Origin: an uncultured Bacilli bacterium
Lineage (GTDB): Bacteria; Bacillota_I; Bacilli_A; RF39; UBA660
NCBI GenBank assembly: GCA_934096315.1
Contig: CAKOLT010000020.1
Location: 1-22,159, forward strand
Direction: 5' to 3'
Length of the DNA stretch: 22,159 nt
Both the position numbers and the translations under genes were made by a program. This document shows positions 1-8,692 of the stretch, piece after piece (position 1 is the stretch's first letter; the number at the start of each line of letters is the position of its first letter). The notes beneath the pieces were generated by a model that did not search any database, was not told where the DNA came from, and saw only the letters and a program-made list of their open reading frames with translations.

Positions 1-60
1 ATTGATAAAAACATAGAAAATCACTTAAAAAATAAAGAAAAAGCAAGAGGTAGTGGATAA
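1..60 (+). CDS. C-terminal tail of a gene cut by the window edge, probably rsmH
   Basis: Only one plus-strand frame is open here; it ends at TAA 58-60 and gives the last 19 residues, ending NKEKARGSG. Directly upstream of ftsL and a division transpeptidase the usual dcw gene is rsmH (16S rRNA m4C1402 methyltransferase), and the ARGSG ending loosely resembles the ARSAK that often closes that family. The identification rests mostly on gene order; the fragment is too short to prove it. Confidence 0.45.
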   Translation: MDKNIENHLKNKEKARGSG

Positions 61-75
61 ACTTTTCACACTACC
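49..75 (+). repeat. Inverted repeat over the first gene's stop codon
   Basis: GGTAGTG (49-55) and CACTACC (69-75) are perfect 7-bp arms with a 13-nt loop. The stem starts inside the last codons of the upstream gene and sits just before the ftsL ribosome binding site. There is no T-run after it, so it is not a convincing terminator; it may be an RNA stabilising or processing hairpin between the two cistrons. Confidence 0.5.
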
Positions 76-97
76 GAGAGAATAAAGGGATGATTTT

Positions 98-379
98 ATG
101 CCAAAAAAAAAGAAGAAAAGGGAATTTGAAAGAAAATTAAATAAAACATTTATGAGCTTGTCTATACTTTTAATTATGGGTATTCTCTTCGGTCAGATTA
201 CTCTTTCTAAAATGAATTTGGAAGTCCAGAACTTAGAGAAGAAGGTACAGACAAAGAGAGATGAAAACCAAAGTTTGGTTATGAAAATTAATGAAATTGC
301 GTCTCTAGATAATATTCAAAATATAAGTAATGAAATGGGTCTTGCTTATAATAATGATAATATTAAAACGATTGAATAG
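98..379 (+). CDS. ftsL: FtsL-like septum protein
   Basis: A 93-residue single-pass membrane protein. The N-terminus is very basic (MPKKKKKREFERK), followed by a hydrophobic helix at about residues 20-38 and a heptad-like coiled coil at about 40-66, then a short tail. This is the standard layout of FtsL/DivIC proteins, which form a complex with DivIB and recruit the septal transpeptidase. Sequence conservation in the family is low, so the call rests on size, topology and position directly before the class B penicillin-binding protein. The start is set by AAAGGGA at 84-90, seven bases before the ATG. The stop TAG overlaps the ribosome binding site of the next gene, so the two are probably translated as a unit. 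Confidence 0.8.
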   Translation: MPKKKKKREFERKLNKTFMSLSILLIMGILFGQITLSKMNLEVQNLEKKVQTKRDENQSLVMKINEIASLDNIQNISNEMGLAYNNDNIKTIE

Positions 380-388
380 GTGATTATA

Positions 389-2536
389 ATGGAAAAGATA
401 AATAATAATAAAATTAGATTTAATAAATTGGTTATATTATTTGTCTTTTTGTTTTTTCTTGGGTTAATTGGTAGGCTTGCTTATTTATGTTTAGTAGATC
501 AGAGGGTAGGAGATTCTACTTTATCTTCTTTTATTCAAAAGAGAAATACTATTGAGGAAGTTATTTATCCCGATAGGGGAAGTATTTATGATAAAAATGG
601 TAATATTCTTGCCCAGACGGTTTCTAGTTATACAGTAATTGCTTATTTGTCTCCTACTAGGAGTGAGAATAAAGAGAAGTCTATGCATGTTGTAGATAAA
701 GAAATGACTGCAGAAAAGCTTGCTCCTTTACTTAATATGTCTAAAGAGACACTTGTTAATTTACTTAGTAAGGATGCTTATCAGGTAGAACTTGGTCCAG
801 GAGGAAGGAATTTAAGTCAGTTAGAGAAAGAGAAGATAGAGAGTTTGGAACTTCCTGGGATAGATTTTATCAAAAGTTCTAAGAGGTATTATGCTAATGG
901 GGATTTTGCTTCTTATATTTTAGGTTATACAGTATCTTCTAAGGAGAATGAGAAAGTTTTAGTGGGGGAACTTGGTATTGAAGAGTATTATAATGATGTT
1001 TTAACGGGTAAGGATGGTTATATTACTTATGAGAAAGATAGATATGGTTATAAGATAGCTAATGGTAGAGAGTATAAGATAGATGCTAAAAATGGGGATA
1101 ATGTTTATTTAACTATAGATAATAATATAGAGTTATTTATTCAAAATGCTGTAAAGAGTGCTAATCAGAAGGCAGATAGTGAATGGTCTTTTATGGTAGT
1201 AGCTGATGCTAAGAGTGGGGCTATTTTGGGTTATTCTTCGACTCCTAGTTTTGATCCTAATTTAAAGAATATGACTTCTTATTTGGATCCTGTTGTTAAT
1301 TATGCTTATGAACCTGGTTCTACTATGAAGATATTTAGTTATATGTGTGCAATTGATAAGGGTACTTATAAGGGGGATGAGACTTATTTATCTGGGACAA
1401 TGAGTTATGCTTCTAAAAATGATCCTAGTGATGTGGTTACTATTAGTGACTGGAATAAAGTGGGATGGGGTACAATAACTTATGATAAAGGGTTTGCTCT
1501 TTCTTCTAATATAGCAGTTGCTAATATTTTACAGAATTATATTACTAAGAAGGATTTAAAGGATTGTTATGAGAAATATGGGTTTGGTAAGAAGACTGGG
1601 TTTACTTTAGCTAGAGAGTTATCTGGGGATATTAATTTTAAGTATGATATTGAGGCTGCTACAGCAGGTTATGGACAAGGTATTATGATAACTCCTATCC
1701 AGATGATACAAGCATTAACTAGTATTGGTAATAATGGGGATATGGTTAAACCTTATATTGTAGATAAGATAGTGGATTCTTCTAGTGGAGAGGTTATATA
1801 TACTGGTAAGAGAAAAGTTGTTAGTAATATTGCTAGTAGTGATACTATATCTAAGATTAAAGATTTAATGAAGAGTGTGGTTAGTCCTGATCCAGAGAGT
1901 GCTACAGGGTATTCTTATTATATGGAGGGGTATGATTTAATTGGTAAGACAGGTACAGCACAGATATATGATTATACAACGGGTAGTTATAAGAGTGGAG
2001 CTAGTGAGAATATATATTCTTTCGCAGGTTTATATCCTTATGATGATCCAGAGATAATTATATATATGGCAATGAAAGAACCTAAGAATACTTCTACATA
2101 TATTTCTGATGCGGTTAAGGATGTTTTAATTAATGTTTCTAAGTATTTAAATATTAAAACTACTTTACCCCTTGATATTAGTTTTAAGGTTGGTAATTAT
2201 TTAAATAAATCAGTTAATAGTGTAGTTAATAATTTTAATAATAATGATGTTAGTTATGTTTTACTTGGAAGTGGAGATAAGATAATAGATACGTATCCGA
2301 AAAAGGATGAAGTTATATCTAAGAAGGATAAGATATATTTACTTACTAATAATTATGATAAGAAGATGATTAATCTTAGTAATATGAGTTATAAAGAAGT
2401 TATTAATGTTCTTAAACTTATGGGGGTTAATTATAATATTGAGGGTAATGGTTATGTTAAGAGTCAAAGTATACCTGAGGGGATGGTAGTTAATGATGGA
2501 GATGTTATTAATATAGAACTTGGACCATTATATTAG
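389..2536 (+). CDS. pbpB: Class B penicillin-binding protein with two PASTA domains (septal transpeptidase)
   Basis: A 715-residue peptidoglycan D,D-transpeptidase of the PBP2B/FtsI/SpoVD group that crosslinks glycan strands at the septum. Residues about 13-35 are a membrane anchor, the dimerisation domain follows, and the transpeptidase domain shows S311-T-M-K314 (nucleophile), S372-S-N374 and K520-T-G522. Two C-terminal PASTA repeats occupy about 597-655 and 659-715; PASTA repeats are typical of Firmicutes septal PBPs. I chose ATG 389 because AGGTG (378-382) lies six bases before it; the GTG at 380 is part of that site. It follows ftsL with no room for a separate promoter. Which paralogue it is (vegetative PBP2B or SpoVD-like) cannot be settled from sequence alone. 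No mraY or mur gene follows. Confidence 0.92.
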   Translation: MEKINNNKIRFNKLVILFVFLFFLGLIGRLAYLCLVDQRVGDSTLSSFIQKRNTIEEVIYPDRGSIYDKNGNILAQTVSSYTVIAYLSPTRSENKEKSMHVVDKEMTAEKLAPLLNMSKETLVNLLSKDAYQVELGPGGRNLSQLEKEKIESLELPGIDFIKSSKRYYANGDFASYILGYTVSSKENEKVLVGELGIEEYYNDVLTGKDGYITYEKDRYGYKIANGREYKIDAKNGDNVYLTIDNNIELFIQNAVKSANQKADSEWSFMVVADAKSGAILGYSSTPSFDPNLKNMTSYLDPVVNYAYEPGSTMKIFSYMCAIDKGTYKGDETYLSGTMSYASKNDPSDVVTISDWNKVGWGTITYDKGFALSSNIAVANILQNYITKKDLKDCYEKYGFGKKTGFTLARELSGDINFKYDIEAATAGYGQGIMITPIQMIQALTSIGNNGDMVKPYIVDKIVDSSSGEVIYTGKRKVVSNIASSDTISKIKDLMKSVVSPDPESATGYSYYMEGYDLIGKTGTAQIYDYTTGSYKSGASENIYSFAGLYPYDDPEIIIYMAMKEPKNTSTYISDAVKDVLINVSKYLNIKTTLPLDISFKVGNYLNKSVNSVVNNFNNNDVSYVLLGSGDKIIDTYPKKDEVISKKDKIYLLTNNYDKKMINLSNMSYKEVINVLKLMGVNYNIEGNGYVKSQSIPEGMVVNDGDVINIELGPLY

Positions 2537-2550
2537 TATATTTATACTAA
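2533..2550. repeat. Inverted repeat overlapping the pbpB stop
   Basis: TTAGTATA (2533-2540) and TATACTAA (2543-2550) are perfect 8-bp arms separated by two bases, including the TAG stop of the penicillin-binding protein. There is no T-run after it, so it is either a weak terminator or a protein-binding dyad belonging to the regulatory region of the next operon. Confidence 0.45.
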
Positions 2551-2599
2551 GTTGCAACCTAATATATACAAAATGACACGGATTATATATAGTGCAACT
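2550..2599. promoter_or_regulatory. Long imperfect dyad upstream of the XRE regulator, candidate operator
   Basis: AGTTGCA (2550-2556) is matched by TGCAACT (2593-2599). Inside them CTAATATATA (2559-2568) matches TATATATAG (2584-2592) with one extra base. The centre is 15 nt. GTTGCAAC (2551-2558) is itself a palindrome and TGCAAC recurs 40 bp later, about four helical turns. The site lies just before a DNA-binding protein gene and its predicted -10 box, so autoregulation is a reasonable inference. Confidence 0.45.
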
Positions 2600-2619
2600 G
2601 ACTATATTTATAATATAAT
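2592..2619 (+). promoter_or_regulatory. Possible promoter of the XRE/ABC operon
   Basis: TATAAT occurs twice in overlapping register (2609-2614 and 2614-2619). The best -35 for the second is GTGCAA at 2592-2597 with a 16-bp spacer; it is weak and lies in the right arm of the dyad, as expected for a repressible or activator-dependent promoter. Confidence 0.4.
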
Positions 2620-2641
2620 TTTGGTGGAAGGAGAAAAAGAA

Positions 2642-4012
2642 ATGAGATTTTGTGACAAATTACCAAAATTAAGAAAAGAAAATAATCTATCTCAGGAACA
2701 GTTAGCAGATCGCCTTGGTGTATCTAGGCAAGCTGTTAGTAAATGGGAGCAAGGATTATCTTATCCAGATATGGAAAAGATTTTAGAACTTTGCTCCATA
2801 CTTAATTGTACTCTTGATAAGTTACTTGATGATGGGGTAGTAGGAGAAGTTAATAGTAATAAGATAAGTTTTAATGATTATTTAAATAATTTTTTAAAGT
2901 TTATTACTAATAGTACTAATATGTTTTTTAGTATGAGTTTTAAACAAAAGGTAGTATTTTTATTTGAAACATTTATTCTTACTTTAATACTTACTTTAAT
3001 AGCTTATGTAACTTTTAATATAGTAACTGATATAATACATAGTATTTTATTCTTTATACCTCTTGGAGTTAGGTATAGTATTTATAGTATACTAGATAGT
3101 ACTATATTTTTAGGACTTTTTATATTAGTAGTTATATCTTTAGTACATATTTTTAAGGTTAGGTATTTAGATTATTATGTTACGGTAGAGGATGCTAATA
3201 CTAATGAGAAGACTTTAGAGAAAGAGGTTGATGAGACGCCCCATAAAAAAGAGAGAATTATAATAAGGGATCCTAAACATAATGCTGGGGGTATTACAAA
3301 GATGTTAGGTAAGACTGCTTTAATGTTGGTTAAGTTAATAGCAATATTTATTATTATGTTTTTTATACTATCATTTTTGTTTTTGTTAATTATTTTATCT
3401 CTTAGTATATTTCATATAAAGTATTCTATTATATTTTTATATACTTCTTTAGTTCTTTTGGGACTACTTTCTATAAGTTATTTATTTATAAAAGTATTAT
3501 ATAATTTTATCTTGAATTTAAAGTCAAACTTTAAGACTATATTTTATATATTTATTACTTCTTTAGTTGTTATTGGTTTATTTACTGGGTGTGTTATATA
3601 TACTTATTTAGGGTTTGAGAAGGTTCCTAGTTCTTATGATAGAGATACTATAACAGAGGCTGTTGAACTTAATTATGAGAATAATATAGTTTTAGACTTT
3701 TTATATGATGATAATACAGAGTTAATAGTAGATAATTCTTTAGATAATATTAAGTTAGAAGTTATATATCCAGAAGATTATAAGTATCATTTATATCATT
3801 ATAATGATAAGTATTATGGTAATGATTATTTATATTATGGTATTACATGTTATAATAATTCTAGTTTTTTAGGAGATGTTAGTATTCTTACTGATGATAT
3901 ACGTAAGAAGCAGAGAAGAGATTATTTATTTGCTAATAATTATGTGATTAAGGTATATACTTCTCTTGATTCACTTAATAAACTTAAAGAGAATTATAGT
4001 ATATTATATTAA
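2642..4012 (+). CDS. XRE-family regulator fused to a multi-pass membrane sensor
   Basis: A 456-residue protein. Residues about 5-60 are a Cro/C1-type helix-turn-helix (LSQEQLADRLGVSRQAVSKW). After a short linker come hydrophobic helices at about 103-126, 150-172, 228-256, 261-285 and 298-322, with a charged cytoplasmic loop at 180-225. The last ~130 residues look like an extracytoplasmic, Asp/Tyr/Asn-rich domain, loosely beta-like. ATG 2642 is chosen because AAGGAG (2628-2633) is eight bases upstream and the HTH starts immediately; the in-frame extension to 2552 would translate the operator-like region and adds no domain. The gene is followed within 51 bp by two ABC transporter genes, so a membrane-bound one-component regulator of that pair is likely (inference). 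Specific ligand unknown. Confidence 0.82.
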   Translation: MRFCDKLPKLRKENNLSQEQLADRLGVSRQAVSKWEQGLSYPDMEKILELCSILNCTLDKLLDDGVVGEVNSNKISFNDYLNNFLKFITNSTNMFFSMSFKQKVVFLFETFILTLILTLIAYVTFNIVTDIIHSILFFIPLGVRYSIYSILDSTIFLGLFILVVISLVHIFKVRYLDYYVTVEDANTNEKTLEKEVDETPHKKERIIIRDPKHNAGGITKMLGKTALMLVKLIAIFIIMFFILSFLFLLIILSLSIFHIKYSIIFLYTSLVLLGLLSISYLFIKVLYNFILNLKSNFKTIFYIFITSLVVIGLFTGCVIYTYLGFEKVPSSYDRDTITEAVELNYENNIVLDFLYDDNTELIVDNSLDNIKLEVIYPEDYKYHLYHYNDKYYGNDYLYYGITCYNNSSFLGDVSILTDDIRKKQRRDYLFANNYVIKVYTSLDSLNKLKENYSILY

Positions 4013-4063
4013 TTATGATGTTATATTTATTATGGGTAATTTATATTATTTAAAGGAGGAATT

Positions 4064-6274
4064 ATGATTAAATTAAAGAACGTATCAAAGTATTACTACA
4101 ATAAGGGTATTATTGCTAGTGGATTTACTAAGATTAATTTAGAGTTTAATATTGGGGAGTTTATTGCAATAACTGGGGAGTCTGGTAGTGGTAAATCTAC
4201 TTTACTTAATGTTATTAGTGGTCTTGATTCATATGAAGAAGGGGAGATGTATATTGGGAAAGAAGAAACTAGCCACTATACAGAAAAGGATTTTCAAGAT
4301 TACCGAAGAAAATATATTGCTAATATTTTTCAAAACTTTAACTTAGTTAATAGTTATACAGTGTATCAAAATATTGAGTTAGTGCTTTTACTTAATGGGT
4401 TAAAAAAGAAGGATGTTAAGAAGAGAGTACTGGAGTTAATTAGAAAAGTTGATTTATATAAATTTAGAAATACTAAGGTTTCTAAGTTATCTGGGGGACA
4501 AAAACAAAGGGTTGCAATAGCTAGATGCCTTGCTAAGGACTGTCCAATTATTTTGGCAGATGAGCCTACGGGGAACTTGGATTCACGTAGTAGTAAGAGT
4601 ATAATTAAGTTATTAAGTGAAATATCTAAGGATAAGCTTGTTATTATAGTTACTCATAATTATGAGCAAGTAGAAGAGTATGTTACTAGAAAGATTAAAA
4701 TGCATGATGGAAGAGTTCTTGAGGATATAACTTTAAAGGATACTAAAAATGAGGATGAAAAGCAGGTTCTTAATGAATATAAAGATATTACTTTTTTAAA
4801 TAAAGTAAGACTAGGGTTTAGGAATGCTTTTAATATAATTCCAAAGTTCTTATTAGTTCTTGGGGTTTATCTATTTATTACTTTTGCACTTTTAGGGGAA
4901 TATTCTTATTTTCAGAAAGATGAATATATAGAATCTAAGAGTGGTTATAATAATTATTTTATGAATACTAGTGATAAGAGAATAATTATTAAGAAAGATG
5001 ATAGAACTTCGTTTACTAATGAAGCATTTGATAAAATATCTCATATTAATAATGTAGAATATGTTGTTAAAAATGATGTTTTACTTGATACTTTTGTTAA
5101 TATTACTGATAATAATAATTTATGGTTAAATGGTATACCTAGTTCCCTTAGTAATTTTAATAAGAAGGTAGATTTGGGGAGAATGCCTGAGGGGGATAAT
5201 GAGATACTTATTAGTGGTTATAAGGATGATTATTATCTAGGTTATCAAGTAGATACTATATTAAATAGTACTGTATATTTACAGAATTTACACTCTGGGG
5301 TAACTGATTATAGTAATCCTCTTACTATAGTGGGTATTCATTATAAGGGGGATGAAGCTTATAGTTATTATGATAATACTATTTATGTATCTGATAATTT
5401 AATGAATATACTCTCTTATGAGGTTAATCAAAATTATAGTGATTTAAAAGTATTTTATGCTGATAATTATTTTTCTGATGTATCTATTTTCTATAATGAT
5501 AATGTTCCTGTAGGAGGAGTTTTTGTACCCGAGGATGTACGTGGGTTTTATAGTGATTTGAACCCGGTAAATAAGAAAATGGGTGTGTTTGCAAGTAATA
5601 TTTATTATAATGAACAGTTAGATTTAACTATATCTAATGTTTATAATAATACTAACTCTAAAAAACTTCTTGGGGTAGATAATATAGATAATTATTATAA
5701 TACGTTTTTTATAAATCCTTATGATTATAATAATTTATTTAATAAAGATAGTTATCAGGCTAGTGTTTTTGTTCGGGATGTTAATAAGACTAATGAAGTA
5801 ATTGATACTTTAAATAATGAGGGGTATAATACTTTGTTAATTAAGGATACTTTAGTAAATTATGATTCTGCAGTTATACTTGGGATAATGAAGACAATAG
5901 TTACTATCTTCTTAGTAGTGGTTTTATTCTTTATTTCATATTTTGTAATTAGGATAATACTTAAGTCTAGAAATGTATATTTTGCTACGATAAGGATGCT
6001 CGGAGGTAGTAAAAGGGTACTTAGGAATTTACTTGTAATAGAACTCTTTATTGTGTCTTCTCTTGCTTATTTATTATTTATTTTGTTAATTATATTAAAT
6101 TATAAGAATGTAATTGATTCTTCTTTCTTACATACTTGTCTTGAATATTTAATGTTAAAAGATTATATATTAATGTATTTTGTGGTAGTATTTTTATCAT
6201 ATATAATTAGTATTAGATTTTCTAGGAGATTATTTAAATATAGTGCTAATAAGACATTAAGGGAGGAGGTATAA
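4064..6274 (+). CDS. MacB-like ABC transporter: ATPase fused to FtsX-type permease (first of a pair)
   Basis: A 736-residue protein. The N-terminal ATPase has Walker A GESGSGKST (38-46), Q-loop at Q90, signature LSGGQKQR (142-149), Walker B IILADEP (162-168) with D-loop NLD and H198. A first membrane helix lies at about 261-279, followed by roughly 300 residues of extracytoplasmic domain, then three C-terminal helices with an FtsX-like coupling motif (TIRMLGGSKRVLRNL). This is MacB topology: one ATPase and four helices per chain, working as a dimer by mechanotransmission rather than channel transport. Such systems in Gram-positives handle antimicrobial peptides, lipoproteins or wall hydrolases; the substrate here is unknown. 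AAAGGAGG ends four bases before the ATG. It shares an operon with the XRE regulator upstream and, one base downstream, with a second homologue. Confidence 0.88.
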   Translation: MIKLKNVSKYYYNKGIIASGFTKINLEFNIGEFIAITGESGSGKSTLLNVISGLDSYEEGEMYIGKEETSHYTEKDFQDYRRKYIANIFQNFNLVNSYTVYQNIELVLLLNGLKKKDVKKRVLELIRKVDLYKFRNTKVSKLSGGQKQRVAIARCLAKDCPIILADEPTGNLDSRSSKSIIKLLSEISKDKLVIIVTHNYEQVEEYVTRKIKMHDGRVLEDITLKDTKNEDEKQVLNEYKDITFLNKVRLGFRNAFNIIPKFLLVLGVYLFITFALLGEYSYFQKDEYIESKSGYNNYFMNTSDKRIIIKKDDRTSFTNEAFDKISHINNVEYVVKNDVLLDTFVNITDNNNLWLNGIPSSLSNFNKKVDLGRMPEGDNEILISGYKDDYYLGYQVDTILNSTVYLQNLHSGVTDYSNPLTIVGIHYKGDEAYSYYDNTIYVSDNLMNILSYEVNQNYSDLKVFYADNYFSDVSIFYNDNVPVGGVFVPEDVRGFYSDLNPVNKKMGVFASNIYYNEQLDLTISNVYNNTNSKKLLGVDNIDNYYNTFFINPYDYNNLFNKDSYQASVFVRDVNKTNEVIDTLNNEGYNTLLIKDTLVNYDSAVILGIMKTIVTIFLVVVLFFISYFVIRIILKSRNVYFATIRMLGGSKRVLRNLLVIELFIVSSLAYLLFILLIILNYKNVIDSSFLHTCLEYLMLKDYILMYFVVVFLSYIISIRFSRRLFKYSANKTLREEV

Positions 6275-6275
6275 T

Positions 6276-8666
6276 ATGTTAGAGATTAAGAATATAAATA
6301 AATATTTTAATAGACATAAGAAGAATGAAATTCATGTTATAGATAATACAACTCTTTCTTTAGATAGTACAGGGTTAGTAGCACTCTTAGGTCAGTCAGG
6401 TAGTGGTAAGACTACACTTCTTAATGTAATCGGGGGACTAGATAAAGTCTCTAGTGGGAAGATATATGTTAATAAAGAGAGGATTAGCTCAAGGTTTTCT
6501 TCTAGAGTAGATAAGATAAGAAATTTAAATATTGGGTATATATTTCAAGATTATAAATTAATAGATAATTTATCTGTATATGATAATGTTAAAATGCCCC
6601 TTGTTATGATTGGTTTAAAAGATAAGAAAGAGATTGATAAGAGGGTTTGTTATGTTTTAGAGAAGGTGGGAATGCTTCGCTACAAGAAAAGACCGTGCTC
6701 TATGCTTTCTGGGGGTGAAAGACAGAGGGTTGGTATTGCCCGGGCTATAGTTAAGAATCCTAATATTATTTTAGCAGATGAACCCACGGGTAACTTAGAC
6801 TCTAAAAATTCTTTAGAGATTATGAAGATAATTAAGGCTATAAGTAAAGATAGATTAGTAATATTAGTTACTCATGAACAGAATTTAGCTAGATTTTATG
6901 CTTCTAGAATTATTGAACTTGAGGATGGTAAGATTGTTAGGGATTATCCTAATGATAATAATTTAGAACTTGATTATGAGGTTGATAATACTTTTTATTT
7001 AAAAGATTATAACTTAGATTCTTCTAGTAAGGGGATTAATATTTATAAGAAAAATAATGAAAAGATTAATCTTGATTTAGTTATTAAAGGGGATAATATA
7101 TATATTAGAAGTAATAATAATTTTAAAGTTACTGTGGTAGACTCTAGTAGTAATATAGAGTTTATTGATGACTATTATAAGAAGGTTGTTAAAGAGGATA
7201 TAGATAAGTATAAGTTTGATTTTAAGGATATTATTAATGATGATTTTAAGAAGAAATATACGGGTATATTAAATCCTTTTACTCTTCTTATATCAGGGTT
7301 TAAGAAAGTATTCGGGTATTCATTTTTGAAGAAAATGTTATTAATTGGGTTCTTTCTATCTGGGTTATTTATTATGTATTCGTGTAGTTCTATTGCAAGG
7401 ATATATAAGATTGATGAAAGCTCTTTTATAACAATGAATAAGAATTATTTGATAGTTAATCAAAAGAATATAAAAGTAGATGATTATTTATCTTATGAAA
7501 CAAGGGATAATGTTAATTATATACTTCCTTCTAATTCTATTACCTCCTTTAAAGTAAGTTATAGAGATTATTATCAGACAGTCTCTGCAAAAGATGTTTT
7601 ATCTGGTAGTTTATCTAGTATAGATATGATTAGTAGTAATGATTTATTATATGGTAGTATGCCTAATAATAATCAGGAGATAGTAGTTGATAAACTTGCT
7701 TTAACTAAGATGTTTGAGGATACTAAGTATGCTAAGATGAGTGGGGTTATTAATGTAAATGATATGATAGGGAGAGTAGTAAATATAGATAATATGCCTG
7801 ATTTTACAATAGTGGGTATTACAGATTTGGGTAGTCCTTCAATATATGTAGATAATAGTAATTTTATAAATATTTTAAGTTTAAGTGGTAAGGAAGAAAG
7901 TAGTATGTTAGATTATAATCTTTTTACTTCTGATGTTACTTTAAAAGAGGGAAGGGCTCCTAGTAATGATTATGAAGTTATTGTTAATATAAAGAATAAG
8001 GATGATATGAAACTTAATAAACCTATATCTACTAAAGTTAATGATACTGCCCTTACAGTAGTAGGGTATTATACAAGTTCTTATGATTATAATTATCTTC
8101 TTGTAAATAATAATACTATTAAATATGATTTAATTGGTAGTAGTGATGGATTTGTTATATATGCTAAAGATAAGAATAGTGTTTTAAATGATTTTAGGGG
8201 TATGAATTTAAATATTTCTGATAGTTATACTAGTAGTAGGGATAATTATAAAAAACAGATGGCAGAATATAATAAGAATACGTTAGTAGCGTCTATTATT
8301 ATATTAGCAATTTCTTTAATAGAGATATTCTTAATGGTTAGATCTTCTTTCTTATCTAAGATTAAAGAGGTTGGAATTTATAGAGCTGTTGGATGTAAGA
8401 AGAGTGATATATATAAGATGTTTCTTGGGGAGATAGTAGCAGTAACTACGTTAGGTAGTGTTCCTGGGATTGCTATGATGGCTTATGTTTTATATAAGTT
8501 ATCTTTAACTCCATACTTTAAATCATTTTGTTATGTTGATTCATTTGTGGTAATAATTGCTATTTTATGTGTATTTATATTTAACATAATAGTGGGTCTT
8601 CTTCCAGTATTTAATACAATTAGAAAAAGTCCTGCACAAATACTGGCAAGACATGATTTAGATTGA
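6276..8666 (+). CDS. MacB-like ABC transporter: ATPase fused to FtsX-type permease (second of a pair)
   Basis: A 796-residue partner of the preceding protein, so a heterodimer is plausible. Walker A GQSGSGKTT (39-47), Q91, signature LSGGERQ (144-150), Walker B IILADEP (164-170) and H200 are intact, so both halves should hydrolyse ATP. Unlike its neighbour, about 115 residues separate the ATPase from the first membrane helix (about 348-370); this insert is Asp/Lys/Asn-rich with beta-like patches and may be an extra cytoplasmic domain. A large extracytoplasmic domain and three C-terminal helices follow, with an FtsX-like motif (IYRAVGCKKSDIYKMFLGE). AGGAGG (6264-6269) is six bases before the ATG, and the previous TAA ends one base before it, so translation is coupled. 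The TGA stop lies in the operon terminator. Confidence 0.88.
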   Translation: MLEIKNINKYFNRHKKNEIHVIDNTTLSLDSTGLVALLGQSGSGKTTLLNVIGGLDKVSSGKIYVNKERISSRFSSRVDKIRNLNIGYIFQDYKLIDNLSVYDNVKMPLVMIGLKDKKEIDKRVCYVLEKVGMLRYKKRPCSMLSGGERQRVGIARAIVKNPNIILADEPTGNLDSKNSLEIMKIIKAISKDRLVILVTHEQNLARFYASRIIELEDGKIVRDYPNDNNLELDYEVDNTFYLKDYNLDSSSKGINIYKKNNEKINLDLVIKGDNIYIRSNNNFKVTVVDSSSNIEFIDDYYKKVVKEDIDKYKFDFKDIINDDFKKKYTGILNPFTLLISGFKKVFGYSFLKKMLLIGFFLSGLFIMYSCSSIARIYKIDESSFITMNKNYLIVNQKNIKVDDYLSYETRDNVNYILPSNSITSFKVSYRDYYQTVSAKDVLSGSLSSIDMISSNDLLYGSMPNNNQEIVVDKLALTKMFEDTKYAKMSGVINVNDMIGRVVNIDNMPDFTIVGITDLGSPSIYVDNSNFINILSLSGKEESSMLDYNLFTSDVTLKEGRAPSNDYEVIVNIKNKDDMKLNKPISTKVNDTALTVVGYYTSSYDYNYLLVNNNTIKYDLIGSSDGFVIYAKDKNSVLNDFRGMNLNISDSYTSSRDNYKKQMAEYNKNTLVASIIILAISLIEIFLMVRSSFLSKIKEVGIYRAVGCKKSDIYKMFLGEIVAVTTLGSVPGIAMMAYVLYKLSLTPYFKSFCYVDSFVVIIAILCVFIFNIIVGLLPVFNTIRKSPAQILARHDLD

Positions 8667-8692
8667 CTTATATTAATTATAAGTCTTTTTTT
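8665..8692 (+). terminator. Intrinsic terminator of the XRE/ABC operon
   Basis: GACTTATA (8665-8672), loop TTAAT, TATAAGTC (8678-8685), then seven T (8686-8692). The stem begins within the TGA stop of the second ABC gene and also covers the stop codon of the convergent VanY-like gene. The T-run is only on the plus side. Confidence 0.88.

Noticed and set aside
52..60. AGTGGATAA, one mismatch from a DnaA box (TGTGGATAA)
   Set aside because: A single imperfect box inside a coding tail and hairpin, with no cluster, no dnaA/dnaN and no AT-rich unwinding repeat.
380..388. GTG 380 as start of the penicillin-binding protein
   Set aside because: The GTG is part of the AGGTG site that serves ATG 389.
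2552..2641. In-frame 30-residue N-terminal extension of the XRE protein
   Set aside because: It crosses the dyad and the predicted -10 boxes, has no ribosome site, and a good one exists for ATG 2642.
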